Source: Escarpia spicata (taxonomy: Eukaryota > Annelida > Polychaeta > Sabellida > Siboglinidae). From it: a DNA stretch of 64,000 nt. Made by a program: the position numbers and the translations under genes. Where the stretch lies: assembly GCA_963995525.1 (NCBI GenBank), contig OZ023207.1, forward strand, positions 28,985,373 through 29,049,372, read 5' to 3'. The notes under the pieces are model-generated. The model searched no databases and was not told where the DNA came from. It was given only the letters and a program-made list of their open reading frames with translations. Below are positions 10,456 to 20,144 of this stretch, piece by piece. Position 1 is the first letter of the stretch, and each line of letters opens with the position of its first letter.

Positions 10456-10755
10456 TTTTCGACTACGTTAACTTCTAACACGATTTTTGGATTCAGAATC
10501 GCCATCTAGCGGATTTCCTAAGTATTTTTGAACACGTATCGCCATCTGGCGATTTTAAAGTACCTCGTTTTTCGCCGTTTGTTTACACTCGTTTGCTAGT
10601 ACACTGTCAATAGTGTGTCCAGTGGACCAGTTACTGTATCATTGGTTTACTTTGTTGTGCTACTTTTATTTCTTGCCTTTTCAGTCTTTAATTTGCTAAT
10701 TGTGTATCTTCTGCACATTTCATTTAGCTCTTGAACTGTTGGCCTTCGGCTTGGT
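10456..10755 (+). promoter_or_regulatory. Upstream region of the YR retrotransposon with paired YY1-like motifs
   Basis: There is no gene here. Two related motifs stand out: aatcgccatctagcggatt (10497-10515) and the 7-bp inverted repeat atcgcca-tc-tggcgat (10538-10553). Both contain cgccatct, the complement of the AGATGGCG core of YY1 sites that drives several LINE and gene promoters. A pyrimidine tract with CAG (about 10769-10783) resembles a 3' splice site just before the second Met of the SGNH frame. A promoter role is an inference. Confidence 0.35.
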
Positions 10756-11409
10756 ATGATGTTATGTTTCTTTTTACCATTCAGCATGAACGCTGGATGT
10801 TACCCTGTTAATGTGGTGTTCTATGGCCACAGTTTCGTTCGTAGATTACAGTTGTTTATGAACAGGGAGGACACTCGCAATTTTGGACTTTGCCCTGAAG
10901 GCCATTTGGTCTCCTGTGTAGGGCAGGGAGGAATGACAACTGCCCACCTGGAACATAAGACGCATTTGGTTGGCCGCATGTGCCCTCATGTTGTTTTCCT
11001 TGATATTGGGACTAATGACTTGGCGTCAGGTTACTCGATCGAACGTCTGATAGGGCGGGTATTCGGCGCTGCTCATATCTTGGTATCCCAGTACCATGTC
11101 AAACAGGTGGTAATTTTGGAAATTCTTCGCAGATTACCGACAGGCAAGTACCCCTGCCCAGTAGATTTTAACGAATGTATTGTATTGTACAATACGTTAT
11201 TGAAAGAAAGAATTGATGCAGCCGGCCCCCGGAATTCCCGCATCATTCAATTCCACCATCACCAGGGTCTTGTGGACAACTGGCAACAATTTCTTATGGC
11301 AGATGACGTGCATTTGAATGAACTTGGTTTGACCAAGTATTACAGGTATCTGCGTCGAGCTGTAATTAAATACTCATCACCCAATATTGTTGGAGAACTT
11401 GCTCCATAG
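10756..11409 (+). CDS. SGNH/GDSL-like hydrolase, probably encoded by the YR retrotransposon
   Basis: The 217-codon frame is intact and has all SGNH blocks in order: block I YGHSFVRR (nucleophile S26), block II GQGGM (57-60), block III DIGTNDL (N87), and block V DDVHLNELG (D183, H186). The family contains esterases and acetylhydrolases; the natural substrate here is unknown. Met at residue 11 (10786) may be the real start, because the first ten residues are hydrophobic and not conserved-looking and a splice-acceptor-like tract precedes it. SGNH frames of this kind accompany Ngaro/DIRS elements, and the RT-YR genes lie downstream on the same strand. The alternative is a host-derived single-exon gene. 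It is the only undamaged frame of a mobile element in the window. Confidence 0.75.
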   Translation: MMLCFFLPFSMNAGCYPVNVVFYGHSFVRRLQLFMNREDTRNFGLCPEGHLVSCVGQGGMTTAHLEHKTHLVGRMCPHVVFLDIGTNDLASGYSIERLIGRVFGAAHILVSQYHVKQVVILEILRRLPTGKYPCPVDFNECIVLYNTLLKERIDAAGPRNSRIIQFHHHQGLVDNWQQFLMADDVHLNELGLTKYYRYLRRAVIKYSSPNIVGELAP

Positions 11410-11970
11410 ACTTTGATTCTTCAAACCAGCAGTTGTTGAATTTGCAGTGTCACACCATGCAGTATCTTTATCTTATGTTTTCCTACATGTTGGTCTTTGA
11501 TAGGCGAGATGCTGATGAGTGATGAACTTTGGATTCATTATTATGCCTAAAAATCCACATTCTACAATATTTCTTTCAGGATTTTCCTATTGTATACCTG
11601 TTAGGTTTGATTGACGTACCTGGTAACTTACACTCCAGGGAGGTTATGTTTAGCCATGTCATTCTTTCAGGACCAGGTATTCAGGCTGGCCGACACTCAT
11701 CATGACTACATATTTATATACACTAAAATGATTGTGCTTGACTCTGAGATAGCAGATGTGCACTTTACATTGATGTGCATCCTACCAAATGCATACATAT
11801 GAATGTGACCATGACTTTAGCTTAGCGTGCATAATAATTTGCTTCCTTCTCATTTTTCTCCAGGCTGTGCTGTTATGCTGACCGCACTAGTAACTACTGT
11901 GTTTGTACAGTGAGGGTGACAGGCCACTCTTCCTTTCCATGCACTAATCATACATTTATTTGTGGGGATT
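11410..11970. other. Spacer between the hydrolase frame and the 107-bp array
   Basis: No gene or repeat is recognised. A short open stretch at 11611-11802 has no motif. It is probably non-coding sequence of the YR element. Confidence 0.4.
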
Positions 11971-14895
11971 GTAGGTGGTCAGGACAAGGTGATGTTGTGT
12001 TTCCACACCCATGTTGTTGAGCCTTGTTGCACGAACAGGCCACATTTTAGACCACGTTTATATTGTTGGGCTTACAAGGTGGTCGGCCCAGGGTGATGAT
12101 GTGTTTCCACACCCATGTATGCTATGAGCCTGGTAGCACGAACAGGCCATGTTGTAGAACACACATTGATTGTTGGGCTTGCAAGGTGGTCGGCCCAGGG
12201 TGATGATGTCTTTCCACACCCATGTATGCTATGAGCCTGGTTGCACGAACAGGCCATGTTGTAGAACACACATTGATTGTTGGGCTTGCAAGGTGGTCGG
12301 CCCAGGGTGATGATGTGTTTCCACACTCATGTATGCTATGAGCCTGGTTGCACGAACAGGCCATGTTGTAGATCACACATTGATTGTTGGGCTTGCAAGG
12401 TGGTCGGCCCAGGGTGATGATGTGTTTCCACACCCATGTATGCTATGAGCCTGGTTGCACGAACAGGCCTTGTTGTAGACCACACATTGATTGTTGGGCT
12501 TGCAAGGTGGTCGGCCCAGGGTGATGATGTGTTTCCACACCCATGTATGCTATGAGCCTGGTTGCACGAACAGGCCTTGTTGTAGACCACACATTGATTG
12601 TTGGGCTTGCAAGGTGGTCGGCCCATGATGATGATGTGTTTCCACACACATGTATGCTATGAGCCTGGTTGCACGAACAGGCCTTGTTGTAGACCACACA
12701 TTGATTGTTGGGCTTGCAAGGTGGTCGGCCCAGGGTGATGATGTGTTTCCACACCCATGTATGCTATGAGCCTGGTTGCACGAACAGGCCATGTTGTAGA
12801 CCACACATTGATTGTTGGGCTTGCAAGGTGGTCGGCCCAGGGTGATGATGTGTTTCCACACACATGTATGTTTTGAGCCTGGGTGCACGAACAGGCCATG
12901 TTGTAGACCACACATTGATTGTTGGGCTTGCAAGGTGGTCGGCCCAGGGTGATGATGTGTTTCCACACACATGTATGTTTTGAGCCTGGTTGCACGAACA
13001 GGCCATGTTGTAGACCACACATTGATTGTTGGGCTTGCAAGGTGGTCGGCCCAGGGTGATGATGTGTTTCCACACCCATGTATGCTATGAGCCTGGTTGC
13101 ACGAACAGGCCATGTTGTAGACCACACATTGATTGTTGGGCTTGCAAGGTGGTCGGCCCAGGGTGATGATGTGTTTCCACACCCATGTATGCTATGAGCC
13201 TGGTTGCACGAACAGGCCATGTTGTAGATCACACATTGATTGTTGGGCTTGCAAGGTGGTCGGCCCTGGGTGATGATGTGTTTCCACACTCATGTATGCT
13301 ATGAGCCTGGTTGCACGAACAGGCCATGTTGTAGATCACACATTGATTGTTGGGCTTGCAAGGTGGTCGGCCCAGGGTGATGATGTGTTTCCACACTCAT
13401 GTATGCTATGAGCCTGGTTGCACGAACAGGCTTTGTTGTAGACCACACATTGATTGTTGGGCTTGCAAGGTGGTCGGCCCAGGGTGATGATGTGTTTCCA
13501 CACCCATGTATGCTATGAGCCTGGTTGCACGAACAGGCCTTGTTGTAGACTACACTTTTGTGTTGGGCTTGCAAGGTGGTCGGCCCAGGGTGATGATGTG
13601 TTTCCACACCCATGTATGTTTTGAGCCTGGTTGCACGAACAGGCCATGTTGTAGACCACACATTGAGTGTTGGGCTTGCAAGGTGGTCGGCCCAGGGTGA
13701 TGATGTGTTTCCACACACATGTATGTTTTGAGCCTGGTTGCACGAACAGGCCATGTTGTAGACCACACATTGATTGTTGGGCTTGCAAGGTGGTCGGCCC
13801 AGGGTGATGATGTGTTTCCACACCCATGTATGCTATGAGCCTGGTAGCACGAACAGGCCATGTTGTAGAACACACATTGATTGTTGGGCTTGCAAGGTGG
13901 TCGGCCCAGGGTGATGATGTGTTTCCACACCCATGTATGCTATGAGCCTGGTTGCACGAACAGGCCATGTTGTAGATCACACATTGATTGTTGGGCTTGC
14001 AAGGTGGTCGGCCCAGGGTGATGATGTGTTTCCACACTCATGTATGCTATGAGCCTGGTTGCACGAACAGGCCATGTTGTAGATCACACATTGATTGTTG
14101 GGCTTGCAAGGTGGTCGGCCCAGGGTGATGATGTGTTTCCACACCCATGTATGCTATGAGCCTGGTAGCACGAACAGGCCATGTTGTAGAACACACATTG
14201 ATTGTTGGGCTTGCAAGGTGGTCGGCCCAGGGTGATGATGTGTTTCCACACCCATGTATGCTATGAGCCTGGTTGCACGAACAGGCCATGTTGTAGATCA
14301 CACATTGATTGTTGGGCTTGCAAGGTGTTCGGCCCTGGGTGATGATGTGTTTCCACACTCATGTATGCTATGAGCCTGGTTGCACGAACAGGCCATGTTG
14401 TAGATCACACATTGATTGTTGGGCTTGCAAGGTGGTCGGCCCAGGGTGATGATGTGTTTCCACACCCATGTATGCTATGAGCCTGGTTGCACGAACAGGC
14501 TTTGTTGTAGACCACACATTGATTGTTGGGCTTGCAAGGTGGTCGGCCCAGTGTGATGATGTGTTTCCACACACATGTATGCTATGAGCCTGGTTGCACG
14601 AACAGGCCTTGTTGTAGACCACACATTGATTGTTGGGCTTGCAAGGTGGTCGGCCCAGGGTGATGATGTGTTTCCACACCCATGTATGCTATGAGCCTGG
14701 TTGCACGAACAGGCCTTGTTGTAGACTACACTTTTGTGTTGGGCTTGCAAGGTGGTCGGCCCAGCGTGATGATGATTTTACACACCCATGTTTTAACCTT
14801 CTGTTGTGTGAGCAGGCAATGTTGTGTACCAAACCGGTATTGTTGGGCTTGCGTTTATTTCCTATGCGAACAAGCTTTGCTGTGTAACACATATT
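11971..14895. repeat. 107-bp minisatellite array (about 26-27 units)
   Basis: The unit is exactly 107 bp in most copies and contains tgttgggcttgcaaggtggt, tgatgatgtgtttccacac and ggttgcacgaacaggc. The first unit (~11971-12065) and the last ones (14765-14895) are diverged, as expected at the edges of an array homogenised by unequal exchange. Variants recur at multiples of 107, for example an acttttgtgttgg variant at about 13553 and 14729, and a 'gtagcacg' variant near 12135, 13842 and 14164. The many ~103-codon minus-strand frames are shadows of the repeat. Confidence 0.97.
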
Positions 14896-15181
14896 GGAGT
14901 GTGTTAATTGCGGTCAGGTTACACTTAAGTGGGACCTACAAATGTTAATGTGAGTTTAAGGACACTTTTGTAGGTGCGCTGTCATCAACACATACCTACC
15001 AGCAGATCTTAATAACCGGATTCACTTTGCGAATTTAAATTGTTTATGCGATTGCGGCCTGGTTACAAGCATCTATGACCTGCCAATAGCCGGCACCACA
15101 GCCTTATGCCTTTCTCTAGTCAGGAAACAGGTTAACCAATATGCACGGAAAACTGCCCTGCTGTGTTTTCCCTTTTCAGCA
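14896..15181. other. Leader between the minisatellite and the Gag-RT frame
   Basis: About 285 bp without a frame or repeat. The sequence ctgtgttttcccttttcag ends at 15179, immediately before the ATG at 15182. It looks like a 3' splice acceptor, so the Gag-RT message may be spliced, with the minisatellite lying in an intron. Confidence 0.4.
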
Positions 15182-17077
15182 ATGCCTAAGGTAAAACATG
15201 GGAGGAAGGGCGGCCCTCCACCTGCAAGCAGACACTCCACAAGGCCAACTCGGATGCCTGCGAGACTGGCAGACGACTCGTCGGACAGCTTGGACTGCGA
15301 CACTGATCTTGCCTCGTTGCGCACCACCATTATCGATCTGCAGCGACAATTGCGGGAAGCGCAAGCACATCTGACTGAGGCTCGCGGCAACGACAACCGT
15401 CCCCCCTCAGTTTCGACAGCGACACCACTGCCACGTTTTGACAGGATGATGCCAACTACCGAGACGTCCACCCCTGCACCTATGCAACAGCCAGGGATAT
15501 CTGCTGATGGGGGCCAGGACACAGACGTTCAAGCTATGCTGGCCAGTACTCTCCAACAAATGACAGGAACGCCCCAGTTCGGGCCTAGGCAAGGTGAGTC
15601 AGCCATGACTCCCTTTTTTATTTTGGGGGCTACGTTGGACCCAAAGATCAAAGCGATGATCTGGGCCCACCAGTTCATCGAGCTGGGATCGTTGGCAACA
15701 CCTTCTGAACCAACAGTGTCCTGGTCCCTCGACCCGCTCAGTCAGCTGCCACATCCACATATGACGCCAGGCAGGGTGACACCAATCACCAACATTGCAC
15801 TCTGGCTGTGTGCATTCAATACGTATACCAGTGTGTACGTAGAACGCTACCCTGCAGAGGCACCAGCAATGTTAACATACATGATGCGAATCATGGACAT
15901 GCAGAAACGCCACGGTGGGATGGCATGGCGCACCTACGATGAGAATTTTCGGCGTGTCCATGCTTTGTTGCCGTCATTGCCGTGGCAGACCACGAACTGG
16001 GATTTAGCCTTGGACGCCGTCCATGGTGACGCATCCCCACTGGCTGCACCCCGTTCGCACCGGCCTTTTCGCCAGAACCGCCGGCAACCAGGACCGGCAG
16101 ACTCGGGTGTATGCTTCGCTTGGAACAGTATTGGCAAATGTGCCAACAGGCATTGCCGCTACAGGCATGCCTGCAGTGTCTGTGGCAGAAAAGGACACGC
16201 CAAAATCAACTGTTATTCTGTCAAGAGATCTTCCCAGAAGCCTCCCAACTCCAGTCCTACCCCACAGGCTGGCAACGTACCTAGTCGGGTACGAAGAGTT
16301 AAGCGAAACCGATTAATCCATGGGTTTTCCTTCGGTTTTCGCATCCCATCAACCATCACATGCAGTTCCCAGAATAATCAGTATGTCAATCATCCTTCAG
16401 CCCTAAAGCACCACCAGGTTGTCACCACTAAACTAGCACAAGAAGTAGCAGCGGGCAGAAAAGCAGGTCCTTTCTCAACTCCTTCACCAGTAGGTCCAGT
16501 GTTGTCGCCTCTCGGTGTGGTAGACAAGAAGGCACCAGGCCAATTTTTACTAATTCACGACTTAAGTTTTCCTAAAGGGAACAGTGTCAATTCCCACATA
16601 GCAAAAGTACACTCAGAAGTACATTATGAATTGTTAGATGACTGTGTCATGATAATCCGAGAGATTGGACGAGGCTGCCTTGTTGCTAAAGCAGACATTC
16701 AAGAAGCATTTCGTATTATCCCTATTCACCCTGCCGATCACAGACTCCTCGGCATGACATGGCAAAGTAAATATTATTTTGATAAATGTCTACCAATGGG
16801 TTGCAGCACTTCATGCGAAACATTTGGACGTTTTGCCCACGCTTTGCAGTGGATTCTTTTGACTAAATTCCATGTGGAGTACCTGTCTCATATCTTAGAT
16901 GACTTAATTTTGTTCGGACCTGCTCAGTCTACCCAGTGCACTAGGGGTCTTCAGTCCTTCCTGGCATTAGCTACTACTCTTCACATTCCTGTTAATTCCA
17001 ACAAAACTGTGCTGCCTGCATCAGTGGTTACTTTACATGGTATCGATGTTGATACGATTGCTATGCAGTTGCGCTAG
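15182..17077 (+). pseudogene. Gag-RT polyprotein of the YR retrotransposon (premature stop)
   Basis: The 631-codon frame begins with a basic, low-complexity region and a probable coiled coil (44-68). A Gag-like domain follows (about 140-285). Next come two adjacent zinc motifs: a CCCH type (C311, C320, C325, H329) and a CCHC knuckle (C331, C334, H339, C344) for nucleic-acid binding. The RT covers about 405-630: KADIQEAF (D505), LPMGCSTS (537-544), HILDDLILFG (D573-D574, catalytic). The frame ends at TAG 17075-17077, but homology continues in the same frame, so the stop is a nonsense mutation. Start choice: first ATG, directly after a splice-acceptor-like tract. Confidence 0.88.
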
Positions 17078-17812
17078 CCGCAGGATAAGTTGATCGATGC
17101 ACGGCATAAGATAAATTCACTTTACCGTCGGAAGAAAGCTTCTTTACACGACATCCGTTCTCTTCTTGGCACTTTGTGTTTCGCATGCCGAACAGTCGTG
17201 GCCGGTAGAACGTTTCTCAGAAGAATCCATGATTTAACACGAGGCATCCAGGGAAAATACCACATGATTCGTATTAACCAAGAATCTAGGAAAGATCTGG
17301 CTGCATGGAAGTTGTTTCCCGACAACTTCAATGACATCTCTCTATGTCTGCCTAATACTTGGACTTCATCCAACTGTATTCGGTTGTATTCTGATGCCGG
17401 TGGGTTTGGGTTTGCAGCAGTTTTGGGCGGCCGATGGTTCTAGGGTTCTTTCCCCACATCATGGGCTCATGTTAACATTGCTATCAAGGAACTATTACCC
17501 ATTGTTCTAGCTGTCCGTGTATGAGCCACACTTCTCGCAAACTCACGCATACTGTTTATGTGTGACAACATGAGTGTGGTATCCATCATTAATTCACAGA
17601 CGTCCAAAAATATAAATATTATGAACCTGACTCGGGAACTCGTTGTAACTTGTATGAGATACAACATCCAGTTTGCATCTAAACATGTGCCTGGAAAAAC
17701 CAACATTATTGCCGATGCCCTATCTCGTTTCCAGAACGATTCTGCACACAAGGAGGCTCCTTGGCTCAACCACCAGCCGGACTGCTTACCAACAGATTAT
17801 CTTCCCTGGTGA
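17078..17812 (+). pseudogene. RT connection and RNase H domain of the YR retrotransposon
   Basis: This continues the Gag-RT frame after the nonsense codon. Residues after 17090 form the RT thumb/connection (LLGTLCFACRTVVAGRTFLRR). RNase H blocks follow: IRLYSDAGGFGFAAVLGGRW (first Asp), NIAIKELLPIVLAV (Glu), MCDNMSVVSIINSQTS (second Asp) and HVPGKTNIIADALSR (final Asp). Two further in-frame stops lie at 17441-17443 (TAG) and 17522-17524 (TGA). All four acidic residues are present, so loss of function comes from the stops alone. RNase H removes the RNA template during cDNA synthesis. Confidence 0.85.
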
Positions 17813-18692
17813 ACACTGCAGGTGGCTTCATTGCAGCATCTTTGGCCCCTTCCACCCATAGGATATATTCACAAGCGGTAACCCAGTTGCACGACTTCGC
17901 TGTAACTACTTTTCCAGGAGAATCTTGGTTTCCTGCCTCTGTTCCCTTAATTGGTAATTTTACTTCCCATCTCCTCATGTCAGGATTGTCACCAGCCTCA
18001 GTCACTTCTCGTATGTCAGCAATTGCATTTTTTCACAAATTATTCCAGTTCCCAGATTCCACTGGTATTTTTTTAATCAGACGCATACTTCTAGGGGCTC
18101 ACAAACAGTTGTCAAAATTTGATACTAGGCCCCCGATTACCTTACCTATTCTACATGCACTTTATGATTCTTCTGGACACGTGACTCAGGCACCTTATTA
18201 CGCTTGCCTAGTTCGAGCTATCTACCTGCTAATGTTTCATGGTTTCCTTCGCATCGGTGAAGTCACTAAATCTCAGAATAACATAAACATATCCCAGGTA
18301 TCAATTCTTTCGGCCTCCCTAGTGATAGTTTTTCAACAGGCAAAACACCAATTTGGATCACACATTTCCATCTCAATTCCACGCTCACGGACTAGGTACT
18401 GCCCAGTGGCGGCTTTATCTGAGTACATCTCTCAAAGGGGTCATGCTTCAGGCCCACTATTCTGTGACCCATATATGTCACCAATCATCCCTCATCAGCT
18501 GAATTCTTGGCTATCTCGTTAGCGTGGTCATCTCTCCATAATCAAAATAAAAAATCTCACAGTTTTCGAATCGGGGCAGCAACATACGCTTCAGCTCAGG
18601 GATATCCCGACTCCCAAATCCAGAGGATGGACCGTTGGAAATCCTTGGCATTCAAAAAATATATCCGGATTACTTCTTTTGAAACTTTTTAA
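17761..18692 (+). pseudogene. Tyrosine recombinase of the YR retrotransposon (one frameshift)
   Basis: The frame overlaps the end of the RNase H frame by about 50 bp, as in DIRS-like elements. The first part (253 codons to 18522) has an N-terminal SAM-like domain (SLAPSTHRIYSQAVTQL) and the catalytic Arg in FHGFLRIGEVTK (R164), with Lys at 195. A frameshift near 18510-18522 moves the rest to another frame. That part contains HSFRIGAAT (His, Arg), RMDRW (Trp in the second-His position) and the nucleophile Tyr in KYIRI. All catalytic residues are therefore present in two frames. The enzyme integrates circular cDNA without target duplication in this order of elements. Confidence 0.87.
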
Positions 18693-18950
18693 AGATATAT
18701 GGGACTTTGATATATCTCAAACCATGGAGTTGGAGACTTTATTCAAATGTATCTTTTCCATGATTATCTGGTTCATTTCTGTATAACGTTGACAATTAGC
18801 TAGGTTAACATTGGGATTACATCAGAAACTCTGGTGTCTACCTTACCACATTCTCGACCAAACCCACTAGCTGGTGATTTGTTGGGTCAATTTATCACAA
18901 TTGGTGGTATTCCGACTACTACTATGCATTCATGTATGTTCATGCTTATA
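18693..18950 (+). other. 3' non-coding sequence of the YR retrotransposon
   Basis: About 260 bp between the recombinase stop and the first 103-bp unit. No frame or RNA gene is seen. Confidence 0.4.
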
Positions 18951-19945
18951 TATTAGTTGATAGGTAATAGTCGTATTCACAATATGTATACACCATTTGT
19001 TGGTCACGGAGGACCAAGGTTATGATGGAGACACATGCTTATATATTAGTTGATAGGTAACAGTCATAGACATACGTATTCACAATATGTATACACCATT
19101 TGTTGGTCATGGAGGGCCAAGGTTATGATGGAGACACATGCTTATATATTAGTTGATAGGTAACAGTCATAGACATACGTATTCACAATATGTATACACC
19201 ATTTGTTGGTCACGGAGGACCAAGGTTATGATGGAGCCACATGTTATATATTAGTTGATAGGTAACAGTCATAGACATACGTATTCACAATATGTATACA
19301 CCATTTGTTGGTCACGGAGGGCCAAGGTTATGATGGAGACACATGCTTATATATTAGTTGATAGGTAACAGTCATAGACATACGTATTCACAATATGTAT
19401 ACACCATTTGTTGGTCACGGAGGGCCAAGGTTATGATGGAGACACATGCTTATATATTAGTTGATAGGTAACAGTCATAGACATACGTATTCACAATATG
19501 TATACACCATTTGTTGGTCACGGAGGGCCAAGGTTATGATGGAGACACATGCTTATATATTAGTTGATAGGTAACAGTCATAGACATACGTATTCACAAT
19601 ATGTATACACCATTTGTTGGTCACGGAGGGCCAAGGTTATGATGGAGACACATGTTATATATTAGTTGATACGTAACAGTCATAGACATACGTATTCACA
19701 ATATGTATACACCATTTGTTGGTCACGAAGGGCCAAGGTTATGATGGAGACACATGCTTATATATTAGTTGATAGGTAACAGTCATAGACATACGTATTC
19801 ACAATATGTATACACCATTTGTTGGTCACGGAGGGCCAAGGTTATGATGGAGACACATGCTTATATATTAGTTGATAGGTAACAGTCATAGACATACGTA
19901 TTCACAATATGTATACACCATTTGTTGGTCATGGAGGGCCAAGGT
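18951..19945. repeat. 103-bp minisatellite (about 10 units)
   Basis: Anchors (catg before ttatatatt) fall at 18951, 19034, 19137, 19240, 19342, 19445, 19548, 19651, 19753 and 19856. The steps are 102-103 bp except the first (83 bp, internally shortened). Units are nearly identical. Each contains gttatgatggagacacatg, the reverse complement of the core of the 20-bp satellite at 35-64 kb. The array ends abruptly at a GC-rich junction (19946-20047). Confidence 0.97.
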
Positions 19946-20047
19946 TGGGGGGCCCTGGTGCGTGCTGAGCTCTTCAGCTTTTGGCCGGGAGTAGATGCAC
20001 GTAGCCGGTCACCCCTTAGCCGCGGCTCCCTGACATACATTTGATAT
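19946..20047. other. GC-rich junction between the 103-bp array and LINE B
   Basis: About 100 bp of clearly higher GC content than both neighbours. It has no frame and no similarity noticed elsewhere in the window. It may be the original target of the LINE B insertion. Confidence 0.35.
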
Positions 20048-20144
20048 TTAACAAGATTTAACAAGATTGCCACCCAGAGAATTAACTCTAGGTGGCAGGT
20101 GGACAAGGAAGCCCTTTGGCTTATCGAGAGTCCGACCCTTTTAT

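Larger units (their letters stand above)
10456..19945 (+). mobile_element. Tyrosine-recombinase retrotransposon (DIRS/Ngaro-like) with internal and terminal minisatellites
   Basis: The plus strand carries, in order, an SGNH hydrolase frame, a 107-bp array, a Gag-like protein with zinc fingers fused to RT, an RNase H, and a tyrosine recombinase overlapping the RNase H frame. Gag-RT-RH-YR without a DDE integrase or aspartic protease defines the DIRS order. SGNH-type hydrolase frames are known in Ngaro-like members. Ends are not defined: split direct repeats expected for the order were not found, and the 3' side runs into a 103-bp array and LINE B. Three stops and one frameshift make this copy inactive. 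Confidence 0.75.

Noticed and set aside
12072..14750. Many overlapping ~100-210-codon minus-strand frames beginning MWKHIITLG
   Set aside because: They are reading-frame shadows of the 107-bp repeat. The same peptide appears in all three frames because 107 is not a multiple of three, and there is no unique domain.
18951..19945. The 103-bp array as the split direct repeats of the YR element
   Set aside because: Split direct repeats should have partners near the 5' end of the element, and none of the unit sequence is found at 10.4-10.8 kb.
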